The notes beneath the pieces are model-generated. The model was not told where the DNA came from. It did not search any database and saw nothing but the letters and a program-made list of their open reading frames with translations. From Dendrolimus kikuchii (taxonomy: Eukaryota > Arthropoda > Insecta > Lepidoptera > Lasiocampidae): a stretch of DNA of 64,000 bases. The DNA is taken from contig CM034401.1 of assembly GCA_019925095.2 (NCBI GenBank), positions 16,838,338 to 16,902,337 of the forward strand. The letters run 5' to 3'. The position numbers and the translations under genes were made by a program. Numbering within the stretch: the first letter of the stretch is position 1; every line of letters begins with the position of its first letter. This document shows positions 1 through 10,559 of the stretch, piece after piece.

Positions 1-990
1 ATATTAAAGCGATAAAATAATATGATACAGAATGTTCACATTTAAAAGTTGAGTAACATTATTAAGTTCATTTAATTAAATGGAATATATATTTCAACAA
101 TATTTTTAATTGTTCTTTATATAAAACATTTTGAGTAATATAAAAAAAATCTACTGTTATAAATTCCTATGTTAAGGAAATTACGCTCATGTTATAGGAA
201 ATATACACTGGACAAAGTTAGGACTGACCTCTATCACCCAGACCAGAATAAATAAGGAAAAGCGACTAGACCATAAGACTCAGTCAATGTAATTGAACTT
301 ATATAAGAAAATGATTTTTACATCCAATTATAATTTATAGAGAAGCCATCTATCTAAGTGTGATATGCATATATATGTATAATTCTATAATAGTTATGTA
401 GTTTTTCAATAGTTAAAATCTGTTTAGACTGACCCTTGTATTATTATTTTATAATTTTAATCTATGCTCTAACAATAGTTGTTGGTAGTTAGATAGAGCA
501 AATGTATAACCAATTCTCAGCACTACGACCTCAGATTTATCTCTGCGACTAATCGCTGGACCATTGCTTGTTGGTCACCGGTTTTGGGATGTATTAGTAT
601 TAACACCAAGGAAAAAAAGGTAACAGGATAATTTATTGTTTTGAGCCTTTGATCAATACTTAAAGAATAAGAATAAACAAACAAAGCATCAAACCATTTT
701 ATTTTTATAAGTTAAAGTAATAATATGGACTTCTCAGATATACTCAGATTATTTTTAATTATCACAGTTATATTACAGTTTAGCACAGTATTCCGATAGC
801 AATTTTAACTTGCCAAGGAGTTTTAACTTGCACAGAGAGAAAAGGAACAGACATGTGAGAACCCCAAATTTAAGTTACCGGAAACGCATCGTCAGATGGT
901 GTAAGCCGACTGGTGTGTGATCGAGGCGTTGGTGTCTCCCCCCCTCCTAGCAATGCACAGATGGTTAAGCTCCAACATTTGACGTTGGGA
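1..990. other. AT-rich stretch without recognisable gene
   Basis: I see no long open frame, RNA gene, terminal inverted repeat or member of the repeat families found elsewhere in the window. Base composition rises sharply in GC near 880-1000, where the R1-clade LINE remnant begins. Confidence 0.5.
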
Positions 991-1003
991 AGGCTTACCT
1001 TTG

Positions 1004-1480
1004 ACAATGTGATGTCGCACCGGATGGGACGCCGTTTCCTCCTACTGCGAGCACGCCATGCATGCGAAGGAGGAGGCGGAGCGGGAGCGTGAGCGGACGT
1101 TTGAGGACTAAGCCACGACAGGCACAGAAGCCTAGGAGGATGTTCGCGACCCGTGTGAGTTTGGGATTCGCCAGATCGCGGGTGGCACTGGCGTGCCCAG
1201 TCAGAACTGGTGCCACGCTATTGCCACTCCCCAGTTAGGGATACCCACTAAAACCCCTGGGTGTTTCGTCTTGCACCTTATGCCAGGGCTACGGGATTGG
1301 GATTCCCAGCTCCGCGGTACCCTGGCAGGCGTCGGCCACCCTCATGAGGCCTCTTCCAATGCCGGGGGCCTGCACCCCCGGCGTCGTCTAATGTCTAGTC
1401 AGGGCCAGGGGCGGTCTATAACGGGAAGAGAGATGAGCGCACGGGCAACACTCGCGCTCTCATCTCGACGGCATGTACGG
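1004..1480 (+). mobile_element. R1-clade LINE, 3' end (end of ORF2 plus 3' UTR)
   Basis: A GC-rich island in AT-rich DNA. One frame over about 1030-1111 reads WDAVSSYCEHAMHAKEEAER and ends in a TAA at 1109-1111. This resembles the C-terminus of R1/TRAS-type ORF2, which is rich in Glu and Arg after a zinc knuckle. The following 350 bp (key string CCCACTAAAACCCCTGGGTG near 1246) recurs at 29.25-29.53 kb (+) and 25.26-25.65 kb (-), so it is the shared 3' UTR of this family. The 5' part is truncated. An inverted, diverged copy of the same C-terminal coding segment follows at 1595-1680. Confidence 0.75.
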
Positions 1481-2100
1481 GTGAGTGAGACCCCTATACT
1501 CGAAGGGGCTCCACCCGCGCCGCCCGCTTACGGTGGCCGAAGGTCGAAGTCCACTCTCCGGCGTCGGCGAGTCCTCCTTTGGCGGCAGCGGAGCAAAGAC
1601 GTCCGCTTACGCTTACGCTCCACCTCCTCCTTCGCAAACATGACGTGCTCGCAGAAGGAGGAGACGGAGTCCCATCCGGGGCGGCTCCCGATTATGGTGC
1701 GAACCACGCCCGGGAACGAAAGGTCCAGTCCGGAAAAGGCGACGAGGTCTCGGCGCTGCTCCGTCCATACAGGACATTCCTGCAGTGTGTGCAGCGCCGT
1801 ATTCTCGTCGCCTGTGTCGCAATGATGGCACCCTGACGTTGGCTAGCGGCCGAGGCGACACAGATACCCCCCGAAGCAGCCGTGCCCCAAGAGAACCTGC
1901 GTCAGCCGGAACGTCAAGGTGCCGTGTGTTCGTCTAGTTGCAGTACGCGCCTCACCGCCTCGATTGTGGCGGGGCCGGCGCTGGGGCATCTAAGGCGATC
2001 TTCCCAAACTCCCACGGCGACCTGGCGGAGCTCCTACTGGCACGCCTCGATCTCGCGAGGCGCGGGTCCGGTGCCCCTGTCCTATATTTGCCTGAAGTAA
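1480..2100 (-). pseudogene. R1-clade LINE ORF2 C-terminus relic (zinc knuckle)
   Basis: Read on the minus strand, successive frames give GTLTFRLTQVLLGHGCFGGY (about 1920-1870), then CHHCDTGDENTALHTLQECP and WTEQRRDLVAFSG, then RPGWDSVSSFCEHVMFAKEE. This is the CCHC-type knuckle (C-x2-C, H, C) followed by the acidic/basic tail characteristic of R1/TRAS/SART LINEs of Lepidoptera. At least one frameshift separates the first block from the knuckle, so this is a decayed copy. It lies tail-to-tail with the plus-strand copy at 1004-1480. The 5' end is truncated near 2100. Confidence 0.8.
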
Positions 2101-2129
2101 TCTACGCAGTGTCCTTCACGAACGTATAA

Positions 2130-2940
2130 AACGCAAGTGAAGAGCACTGCACTTTAGACGACACACAAAGCGACAGAACGTAATCGACGTTTATTCTTAT
2201 ATTAACTATAGAAATACACCCAAAGTTTAGCCCCGATTAGTGTACGAAGTGTAAGAAATAGAAACAAAAGTTACTGGGCTTGTATCTAGGTAATTGGGAC
2301 TACGAAAGTACTACGTCCCTAGCCGTCGTAATGGTAAAAGAATATTGGCAAGTGATGATGTTAATAGAATATTGGTAAGCAGGGACTCGCCATCTTTTTT
2401 GGATAGGTATCTCTAAAATTTTATGTGGTTTAACTGAATTTCTCCCATAAACTTCTCCCCGCAGGCCTTCTATACATTAGAACCTGGAGCAATATCTATA
2501 TCCCTCGCGCTTGTTCAAAACAGATTGTCGGATTAACTAATTTAACGTGAAAGCTTAAATGTCAAAAACACGGTTAACCTGAACGCTTAAATGCCAAAAA
2601 TCCTGACACCCATTGCGTTGTTATTTATCAAGGTCGGCCACTTTATATTCATGTCCATCGGCATATGTTTTCATTACAGCGTTATCGCGATCCTCAGTTC
2701 GTGAACTCCGAGTTCGGGGTTAAACTGGAACATTCGGTGCAAATGAGTAAATTTTTATGCGATCGTTTATCCTTTTTAAAGATAGGATTAAATCTATTTG
2801 GCGAGAGCTTCGCTTCGCTTTAAAAATATATATTCTTTATTGTAAACAGTTACATTTAAAAACAATACAATAAGTGCTGACATACAAAGGCGAAATACAG
2901 TTTTCTTATATTGTTTTTTTATATATTGAATAGGTTCGCA
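2130..2940. other. stretch with no recognisable feature
   Basis: No supported gene. It contains a short direct repeat near 2545-2600 (two copies of a CTTAAATG-containing phrase followed by CAAAAA). The short frames are not protein-like. Confidence 0.4.
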
Positions 2941-2949
2941 TTTGACCAA

Positions 2950-3260
2950 CATTGCGTCTGAAGTCATGTGGAAATGCAGTCTAAGGTGAAGCAAGAATAT
3001 AGCTGTTCACGCGAGACTTGAAGACACCTAGATTGTACGTTTCAGGAAAAACAGACGACGGTAAAAGAGTTTCACTCTTCAGCGGTACGTATGATAAAAT
3101 TGGAAGCATAGCGTTTCGTTCGCTTTGTTGGTATTTCCACCATATATCGGTGGTGTGAGCTCGTAAGTCTGCTTCTCCGGTGGTAAAAAAGTGAGAGAGG
3201 AATTAATTCGTGCATTAAATCCGTGGCATACTCGCCGAAGTTTGTATCCTATAGAATATC
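2950..3260 (-). pseudogene. LINE reverse-transcriptase C-terminal relic
   Basis: On the minus strand, pieces such as DIWWKYQQSERNAMLPILSY and SVFPETYNLGVFKSRVNSYI appear across about 3200-2980. The 'LP..VFP..YNL..FK..V..YL' pattern is the usual end of many non-LTR retrotransposon polymerases (CR1/L2/jockey-like). Stops interrupt the frame and nothing upstream of the C-terminus is recognisable. The clade is uncertain. Confidence 0.5.
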
Positions 3261-3294
3261 GGCAAACTAGCGTCTAGCAAGAAGGGAGAAAGAG

Positions 3295-3402
3295 GGGGTT
3301 CCTATCTTTTCTATAGTCTTTGACAACAGAACCTTAATAATGTTCAAAATTATAATTTAAATTAATTATTATGGTCGAATTTCGACCACGGGCGACCACT
3401 AG
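3295..3402 (+). mobile_element. Helitron family A, 3' end
   Basis: The segment ends in a self-complementary stem GGTCGAA/TTCGACC followed about 10 nt later by CTAG at 3399-3402 and a T at 3403. A 3' hairpin plus CTRR and insertion before T is the hallmark of Helitrons. The body matches the longer copies at 45095-45421, 51624-51946 and 56851-57201. The 5' half is missing here. Confidence 0.7.
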
Positions 3403-3454
3403 TCACTATAAAACGGTGTAAAAAGAAAAAAAAAATGGGTGAGCTAACCATATT

Positions 3455-3757
3455 TTTTTTTTATTGCAGGAGTTCAGCATACAGGCCGACGGCCCACTGA
3501 ATGGAAAGCGGTTACCATCGCCTATGGATATTTGCAACACCAAAGGTGCTACAAATGCGCTGCTGCTCTCTTAAGAACCTGGTCACTAATGCCGGAACAC
3601 AACTCAAAGTTGTTATGGCGGCATGCTCTAGACCAGGGGTGGTAGCCATCCAGTCGGGCAAATGCCCTACCACCGGGCTGTGGGTTGTTTTGTCGCCTCT
3701 TACGACAGGCCGCCCGGCCGCAGGAAATTGTATTCTTTCTCCGTTCCTGCACGGATA
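3455..3757 (-). repeat. SINE-like family S1, copy 1
   Basis: A near-full-length copy. The head (ATCCGTGCAGGAACGG on the minus strand) is at 3757 and the 3' A-rich tail (T-rich on plus) at about 3452-3465. The family's last ~80 bp match the 3' end of a LINE at 52.6 kb. An internal deletion of about 10 bp distinguishes this copy (after CTCTCTTAAG near 3571). Confidence 0.8.
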
Positions 3758-4073
3758 AAATAAATGTTCATGAGAGATGAAAAATGAATGAATTTGTTAG
3801 TGTACAACAGCTTTGTACGAATGTATGTATTAGCTTTTATATGTATTTAGATATTTGCATTTTCTTTTAAGCTGATTGAACTACAAAAACGTTTTAACCC
3901 AATGAACGTACCCTCGAGTGCAAAACACCATTTGAAACGCTGTGATCAACGATCGAATTGCTGTTTGCACTTGCAATGATTGTGCTTGATACTAGTTTGA
4001 CATTCTTATACTAAGGAAACCATTTTTCCCTTTTTTATATTATTCAAATTTAACCTTAACAACATAACTATCT

Positions 4074-4386
4074 ATCTGTGTAGGAACGCAGAAAGAATAC
4101 AATTTCCTGCGGCCGGGCGGCCTGTCATAAGAGGCGACAAAACAATCCACAGCCAGGTGGGAGCGTATTTCCCCGACTGGATGGCCACCCCTGGTCTAGA
4201 GAATGCCGTCATAACAGCCTTGAGAGTTGTGTTCCGGTATCAGTGGCCAGGTTCCAGTCTCCCTTAAGAGAGCAGCAGTGCATTTGTAGTGTCTTTGGTG
4301 TTACAAATGTCTATAGGCGATAGTGACCACTGCCCATCTCAGTTGGGCTGTCGGCCCGTCTGCTGAACTCTGCAATAAAAAAAAAA
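4074..4386 (+). repeat. SINE-like family S1, copy 2
   Basis: Begins with the family head (GTGTAGGAACGC...) and ends in TGCAATAAAAAAAAAA. The 9-mer AACATAACT lies at 4061-4069 and again at 4385-4393 just after the poly(A), a likely target-site duplication. This copy is more diverged than most. Confidence 0.8.
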
Positions 4387-4390
4387 CATA

Positions 4391-4640
4391 ACTTAGGGGC
4401 CATCTATAAATTACGTCAAACGTGTGTGTGTGTGTGGGGGGTGGGGCGGTGTCATTAATCCCCTCTTATCCAACCCCCTCCCCGCGACAGTCTCGACGAC
4501 ATGTGACAATGTGTGACAAGGGTGGGAGGAGTCCTAAATTTCGTGACATCACATTTCAAAATCTAATAAATTTAAGCTTTAAAACACGAAATTTGAACTA
4601 TTAACGCCATCTCTATCTGTATGAATATAGTGTTTAATTC
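4391..4640 (+). repeat. Harbinger-like MITE piece (GGGGCCATCTATAAATTACG end)
   Basis: Starts with a phrase of the type GGGGCCAT..ATAAATTACGT, which is similar to the terminal inverted repeats of the 23562-24495 element. It carries a short (GT)n/(G)n run. A diverged inverse copy of its second half lies at 49330-49500. I cannot find the matching opposite terminus here, so this is probably one end only. Confidence 0.4.
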
Positions 4641-4689
4641 TTTTTTAACTAAAATGGAGATGTTTTATCTCTGGCTATATTTGGCTTCA

Positions 4690-4790
4690 TCTGTGGTGTT
4701 CCAAACATTCATAGGCAATGGTAACCATTGTCCTTTTGATTAGCCGCCTGCTTGTTTGCTAGCTAGCTTTGCAAATATTTGAAAACGGTT
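4690..4790 (+). repeat. relic of the S1/LINE shared 3' tail
   Basis: Contains GGTGTTCCAAACATTCATAG followed by a diverged version of the S1 tail (AATGGTAACCATTGTCC, then GCCGCCTGCTTGTTTGCT). Only the tail is present, with no S1 head, so it may come from the LINE partner or an old SINE. Confidence 0.5.
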
Positions 4791-4799
4791 TTCATAGCT

Positions 4800-6010
4800 A
4801 CCTATTCAAACGAGCAAAACCTTATACAAGCCATTTGAACTGTGTGATCCGACGCCGTTGAGTTAGACATGGAAATGTACCAGGCGACCAACAGTGCGGT
4901 CGATTCAATTGGATCACAGTTTGCACTAATGCCTGCTACATACGTAACGATATATCGTAGCGATTTATCTGTGCAAACCAATTTGCGCAGATTTACCTAT
5001 CGTGTGTATGACAATTGTTGCACATTATCGTTCATCGGCGGCAGTTTCCATTAGATAAACCGTTGGCGATTGCATTTGCACATTTTTAGAGGGGTAACTA
5101 AAGCCAGCAGATTTAGGTATGCGCGAAGAATTTATCCTTAAATAGTTATGCCAGTCTTGCGGAGCCAAATTCAACTAATTGAAAAAATAAGTTTTCATGA
5201 GTCAGTCTTTACACCACACACTTCGCAACTTTCTTTAAACACATAATCAGGCCAAATAATGCAAGTGCGACAGCATTTTTCATCGTTTATGACATGTTTC
5301 TTGCGTGAACTTATGCGGAGAACGGACAATCGACGCCGATATCGGTGGCGCGTGGAGACACTAGGAGCGTTCGATTTAACTGCACAGTCGCTACGATATA
5401 TCGTTGCATATGTAGCGGGCATAACTCGGCTTACACACACGTCAGCCTTAAATGCGTGTAGTTGTCCATCTAACACTGTTCACGATTGCACTGTGATTTG
5501 TGTTGTGATTTGCATAGACATCTGTGTAAGCTTTTGGTATTTAGGTTAATAGACAATTTTTTTTATCTAAATAACAGTCTCGCAACTAGGGTGAGAACAC
5601 AGAATTTACACGACACTATGAAGTCCACAATTTGTGGTTTTTATAAGTCAATTTTAAAGCAGTTATCCTCAACTAATTGAGATGAAATTTTGCATACACA
5701 TTTAGTTTGGTTGACAATATATGTTTAGCAAAGTGATGTCATTCTAAATCCAATATGGCGGACGGCACAAGATGGCGTAGTTATGCAGGATTTATATAGG
5801 GGTTTGAGAGCTGACAGATGTCATACAGGTACATCTGTATATCCTTTTGGTATTCCTTTTGGTATAGGCTAACTGACAAAAATATTAACATGAATAACAA
5901 TCTCGCAACTATAGTAAGAAAAACACAGAGCTTACACATGACACTATGAAGGTCAGTATATGAAGGTATATACATGGTTTTGTAAAAGTGACAAACTACC
6001 ACTGGTCTTG
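4800..6010. other. stretch with no recognisable gene
   Basis: No protein-like frame. Two phrases containing CGATATATCGT with GC-GGGC/TGCTACATA surroundings occur near 4930-4960 (+) and 5390-5425 (inverse). This suggests an inverted pair of an old repeat spanning about 4850-5480. Confidence 0.35.
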
Positions 6011-6011
6011 T

Positions 6012-6335
6012 AATTCGTGCAGGAACGGAGAAAGAATACAATTTCCTGCGGCCGGGCGGCCTGTCGTAAGAGGCGACTTAACAACCCACAGCCAGGTGGT
6101 AGGGCATTTGCCCGACTGGATGGCTACCACCCCTAGTCTAAAGTATGTCGCCATAACAACCTTGAGTTGTGTTCCGGCATTAGTGACCAGGTTCCAGTTT
6201 CCCTTAAGAGAGCAGCAGCGCATTTGTAGCAACTTTGGTGTTGCAAATGTCCATAGGCGATGGTAACCGCTTTCCATCAAGTGGGCCGTCTGCCTGTCTG
6301 CTGATCTCCTGCAATAAAAAAAAATAAAAAAAAAT
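6012..6335 (+). repeat. SINE-like family S1, copy 3
   Basis: Full-length S1 element: head GTGCAGGAACGGAGAAAG at about 6017, terminal phrase CTCCTGCAATAAAAAAAAAT. The tail is a mixed A/T-rich run (AAAAAATAAAAAAAAAT). Confidence 0.85.
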
Positions 6336-6644
6336 AATTAAAAACTGGTAAGCGGATATTGTACAAATCAATTGTCTTTTTTCAGATTTTGCCATCTTAC
6401 AGTCGACAAAATGGTTTTTGCATTGCATTACACTGTGGTGGATTTATATAAAGCCCATTTTACTGAAATTCTAATTAATTTTAAAACCATATATATGAAA
6501 TGGAGTTTAATTAAAGTGGGTACTTACGTTATGTGAAAATAGCTACATACATAATTAGGCATGTTTAAGAATACCACCATAATATGATTTTATTTTACAA
6601 ATATTATTACATACATATAATACTTTATACTTTATGTCGTTCAT

Positions 6645-6830
6645 ATAAAACATCGATATTAGGACATCGATGTTGTCAAAAGTGAAACATCGATATTAAA
6701 AATATCGATATTTATGAACGATATATCGATGTTTATGAACGATGTTTTTTTATCACCATTTACATAAACTTTTGACGGTTCTTCCTGCGATGCAAATGAA
6801 ATATCGTTTTTTTTAACGTCGATGTATCGC
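6645..6830. repeat. ATCGAT-rich palindromic repeat cluster 1
   Basis: Repeated self-complementary words (CATCGATGTT, AATATCGATATTT, ACGATATATCGATG) occur every 15-35 bp. Related clusters lie at 7225-7377, 7535-7660 and 8636-8830. A flank GATGCAAAT at one end and TTTGCATCCC at the end of cluster 2 suggest terminal repeats of a hAT-like MITE. The same words also resemble insect DREF/BEAF-type sites, but the clustering fits a repeat better. Confidence 0.45.
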
Positions 6831-7224
6831 CCAAACCACTCTAGCAAACCTTTCTTAATTCTTGCTTTCACTAACATCATCCTTTTACACCACTGTCACT
6901 CCATCTTTCAAAGAAATACCACACACACTTCTCAATGCTCTCATTCCTACTAAATACTATGTTCTATTTATATGTCTTTTGCCTTACCGAACATTCACTA
7001 CTTTACTTACAATTCAACAGCGTGGGCACACACTAACACATCCCTATCACCATTTTAAATAAATGTACATCTAAGAAAAATGGTCATTTTTAAAAGAAAT
7101 GAAAGAAATAGGTATAATAATCAACGTTTACATTATAAATTATTATTGGCAATAAGAAAAAAATATGAAAAAAATAATATAATGGATATATGTATAGATC
7201 ACAGATAGAGCGCAAGATGGCACG

Positions 7225-7377
7225 TTATGTCTATGTAAGATAAAATATCGTTCACAAAACATCGTTCTTGAACAACGATGTATCGTCGATGTTTCGGTTT
7301 CAACATCGATGTTAAAACATCGATGTTGAACGATATATCGATGTTTGGAAACATCGATGTTTTGTTTGCATCCCTAA
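7225..7377. repeat. ATCGAT-rich palindromic repeat cluster 2
   Basis: The most regular of the four clusters: alternating AAACATCGATGTT palindromes and ACGATGTATCG words. It ends in GTTTGCATCCCTAA at 7364-7377, which read inversely (TTAGGGATGCAAAC) looks like a hAT-type terminus. Confidence 0.45.
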
Positions 7378-7534
7378 TTAAAATACTTACGGTCTTATTC
7401 ATATTCAGTTAAAGTAAGTTTTTAGGCTTCTTTTGCAACCTTAAGCTTTAGGCAATAAAAGTAAAAACTTTAAAAAATATATATTATTAATTTACTATAT
7501 ATTAAATTAAAATTAAACTTAATTTCTGAGTTGT

Positions 7535-7660
7535 CGTTACAGATGCAAATATCGTTCATAAAAACATCGATATTGCAATATCGATGTTTTCGAAAGCGAA
7601 ATATCGATATTGAAAATATTGATTTTTATGAACGATATATCGATATTTTCTTGATATATG
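7535..7660. repeat. ATCGAT-rich palindromic repeat cluster 3
   Basis: Begins with GATGCAAATATCGTTCATAA and carries the same palindromic words. A Helitron (7663-8633) interrupts it, and similar sequence resumes at 8636-8830, so clusters 3 and 4 were probably one element. Confidence 0.45.
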
Positions 7661-7662
7661 TG

Positions 7663-8633
7663 TCTATATATATAAAAATCAATTGCTGTTCGTTAGTCTC
7701 GCTAAAACTCGAGAACGGCTGGACTGATTAAGCTAATTTTAAGTTTTGAATGATTCGTGGAAGTCCAGGGAAGGTTTAAAAGGTGAGTAAATATGAAAAA
7801 AATGCTTGGAATATAGTAAAGACAACAATTTCACTTTCCCTTAGAAACTATTCCTACCTGTCAAACATTTGATGTTCGTCCCGTCGTTTAGAAATCAATT
7901 AAATTGAAGTCGTTCAGAAATCAAATTTAATTTAAAAGTGAAGTTTTTCTTTTCATTATTTTGGTTTTGAATGTCAAACGTTTGATGTTCGTCCCGTCGT
8001 TCAGAAATCAACGTTTTTAATTTATTGATTTTGAGGTGATACGAAGTTTGCAGGGTCAGCTACTACATACATACATACATACCTAACTTCACGCCAGTTC
8101 CCTTGCGGGGTAGGCACGAACAACAGAGCGCCATTTAGGCTTATTCTTACACACCTCACTTGCTTCTTTGACATTCATAGCTCTTGTCATGCACGCTCGT
8201 CTGTTCTTAAGGCTCCTGACATTACCTTCTGCTAGTACACGATCAATTTGATCATGGAAGGTGTGTCGTGGCCTTCCACGACTTCTGCATCCATCCTCTT
8301 TTGCATTGTATATCTGTTTAGTCATTCTTTCATCATGCATTCTTTCCAAATGCCCGAACCACCGGAGCATTCCTTTCCTTACCTTCACCCCGACACTCTC
8401 TTTCAGACCAACTCTCTTTCTTACTTCGGCATTACGAACGCGGTCCGCGAGCGTCACTCCGCAGATTTTGCGCAGTGCTCGCATCTCGACCGCGTTTACT
8501 CTACTTTCATGCTCTCTCTTCCATACCCAACTCTTGCTTCCATACGTGAGCGTAGGTACCGGCACCGCGTTGTGTACGGCGAGCTGGGACTTCTGGCTGA
8601 GGTTCTTAGCGCCTAGAAGTTAGGGTCAGCTAG
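7663..8633 (+). mobile_element. Helitron family C (non-autonomous) interrupted by an RTE fragment
   Basis: Starts TCTATATATATAAAAATC and ends with GGGTCAGCTAG followed by T, the TC...CTRR pattern of Helitrons. The base before TC is G rather than the usual A. An RTE 3' fragment (8063-8621) sits inside its last few bases, flanked by the 11-bp duplication AGGGTCAGCTA. Without the insertion the element would be about 400 bp. No Rep/helicase coding is present. Confidence 0.6.
8063..8621 (-). mobile_element. RTE-clade LINE, 5'-truncated copy with 158-codon C-terminal frame
   Basis: The minus-strand frame 8565-8089 (158 codons) starts within LTYGSKSWVWKREHESRVNA, then VEMRALRKICGVTLADRVRN, and ends WRSVVRAYPARELA. 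The 'TYG.E.W....HES..NAVEM..LR...GV...DR.RN' and 'KGMLRWFGHLERM...R' motifs are typical of the C-terminus of RTE-clade LINE proteins. The 3' end has a (TACA)n tail at 8063-8082 (plus-strand view). An exact 11-bp target-site duplication (AGGGTCAGCTA) lies at 8052-8062 and 8622-8632. It is the longest RTE copy in the window. Confidence 0.9.
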
Positions 8634-8635
8634 TC

Positions 8636-8830
8636 GTTCATAAAAACAGTTTGTTCAAAATCGATATTTTACAATTGAAAATATAATTATTTTGATTGAA
8701 ATATCTATTTATTTTCATGTTTACTTTGAACTTTAGTCAAATATATCGTTCACATTTATAAACAATATAGTTATTTTTCGCGAAATATCGATAATTTTTC
8801 AATATTTGCTAGAGATATTGATTTAATTGA
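8636..8830. repeat. ATCGAT-rich repeat cluster 4 (degenerate)
   Basis: Continues cluster 3 after the Helitron insertion. AATCGATATTTT, ATATATCGTTCAC and AAATATCGATAAT words are recognisable but more decayed. Confidence 0.35.
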
Positions 8831-8891
8831 TGAAAATTTTGAACTTTGGACAGAAATACCGTTTACTTAAGAAGTGACTTATGCGTTATGG

Positions 8892-9125
8892 TAGTTCATT
8901 AGCTAGCTAAAATTAAGCGGATGGCAATTTGGCTAATGGATGAACGACTTGCCAACCGACAGCTGACGGAGAATGGCTAAGCCATAAACTTGACAGTTGT
9001 CAGTTTTCGGTTTTATTTGATAATCATTAGCCAGCTGGCCAACGATAGTTGTCAATTGTGGTTTATTGGTTTTAATCATTAGCCGGTTGGCGATAGTGAT
9101 TTTGTAAACAATAGCTAATGAACTA
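8892..9125. mobile_element. MITE with 13-bp terminal inverted repeats
   Basis: TAGTTCATTAGCT at 8892-8904 is matched exactly by its inverse AGCTAATGAACTA at 9113-9125 (234 bp overall). Inside, a phrase around CATTAGCC(A/G)G(C/T)TGGC occurs twice (about 9027 and 9078), separated by roughly 50 bp. The outer TA could be a TA target duplication (Tc1/mariner-like), which I cannot prove. No coding capacity. Confidence 0.65.
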
Positions 9126-9199
9126 GGTTTTAAATAGCTAGTCAACTCTATGCAATCATTAGATGATAAAAGTTTAAGAGGTGACATAATAAAAGTATC

Positions 9200-10015
9200 T
9201 AATCTCAGCGGACTTAAAATTAAACAGCTTTCAGTGTCCGTATTTCATAAAACATCATCCCTTCAGTAAATTGTTGCATTTGATGATTAACCTGGTACAA
9301 GACAGGTCGGAAGTTAGTTCGGGCAAGTCAATTTACGAGGCAAATTTCGAGCCTTTTCGAGGCCACGCGTCGACTTCAAAAATCTCGTTAAAAGTTAGTA
9401 ATTTTCGATCCTCAAGTCTTCATAGACTTCTGTTGATGGCGGATCTGTTTTCTTTAGCATAAATAAGTAGGATTTAATCTTGTATATATCTAGAGCTATG
9501 CTGATGTTTTCTAGATACTGTAATAATGCGGGCTAACAAGGTTCAAAGTTTTAAGGTAAATCACAAAAAAGAAAAGACTTTGGAAAAAATCAAGATGGTA
9601 AAGTTATATAATGAGTTTCAACGAAAATTGTTTTGAACAAAATCCAATGAGTTATATTTGAGATATGGGGTACTTTTAATTAAATTATTTTTTTGGTTTC
9701 GTTTGCAAATAACAAACGGGGACGTTTGTCGAAACTCTTCGCTGATCGTGGACTCTGCCAAGCTATTATAATTTTTTTATTATTATTTTAAACATAATCA
9801 TTTTATTAGACCACATCAGCCTTAAACTTTTCTATATTGAAACTCACTATGTCCCTCACTATTAACCCCGACGAATTTCCAGGTTTCACACATTAGTGAC
9901 CTATATGTGCAGGTTTAATTATAATAAAACTATCTGTCTACAATGTGCTTTGCCCTCTTGGTATTATTTGAATCCATGTCATTGGAATGAGACATAGCAT
10001 AAAAAAATCATTTGC
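9200..10015. other. stretch with no recognisable feature
   Basis: No protein-like frame, terminal repeats or member of the families listed here. Confidence 0.4.
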
Positions 10016-10023
10016 TTCATCTG

Positions 10024-10280
10024 TGCAGGAACGGAGAAAGAATACAATTTCCTGCGTCCGGGCGGCCTGTTGTAAGAGGCGTCAAAAACACCCCACTGCC
10101 AGGTGGTATTTGCCCATCTGGATGGCTACCACCCCTTGTCTAAAGTATGGCACCATGACAACCTTGTGTTGTGTTCTGGCATTGATAGCACCTTTGGTGT
10201 TACCAATGCCCATAGGCGATGGTAGCCACTTTCCATTTGTTGCGCCGTCTGCCTGTCTGACGAACTCATGCAATAAAAAA
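10024..10280 (+). repeat. SINE-like family S1, copy 4 (internally deleted)
   Basis: Head CTGTGCAGGAACGG and 3' end CTCATGCAATAAAAAAA are present. The central part between GTGTTGTGTTCTGGCATTGA and AGCACCTTTGGTGTT lacks about 55 bp relative to the other copies. Confidence 0.8.
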
Positions 10281-10559
10281 AGGCTCCGACACTTCATTTG
10301 TGTTTTTCAATTTTGGTGAATCAATCAAAGTGTTTCATATGAACATAAATGCGAATCATTCAATGTGATTGAATAGCGTTATGTATTTTTACTTCTGTGC
10401 ATTTCAACCAAATTGATTGAATTTGATTTATCTGTTATAATATCAGCATTAGTCACTCATCTATCACGACCACAGAGCAAAATATTTATCTCCGTTCCCC
10501 GTGCCGGCCCCTAAAGCCACGTACTCATCAGCGAGCTTGATCCGCTTGGATTTTTTTTT

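Noticed and set aside
3501..3758. An ~89-codon frame (MESGYHRLWTFATPKVLQMR...) found in at least seven places, and a 70-codon frame on the opposite strand
   Set aside because: Both run through the S1 repeat and exist because the copies are nearly identical. They cover the shared LINE tail in the wrong frame and are broken in several copies. No evidence of selection on protein.
8040..8090. CRISPR-like or regulatory meaning of the ACATACATACAT runs
   Set aside because: They are the 3' tails of RTE fragments, each next to a target-site duplication.
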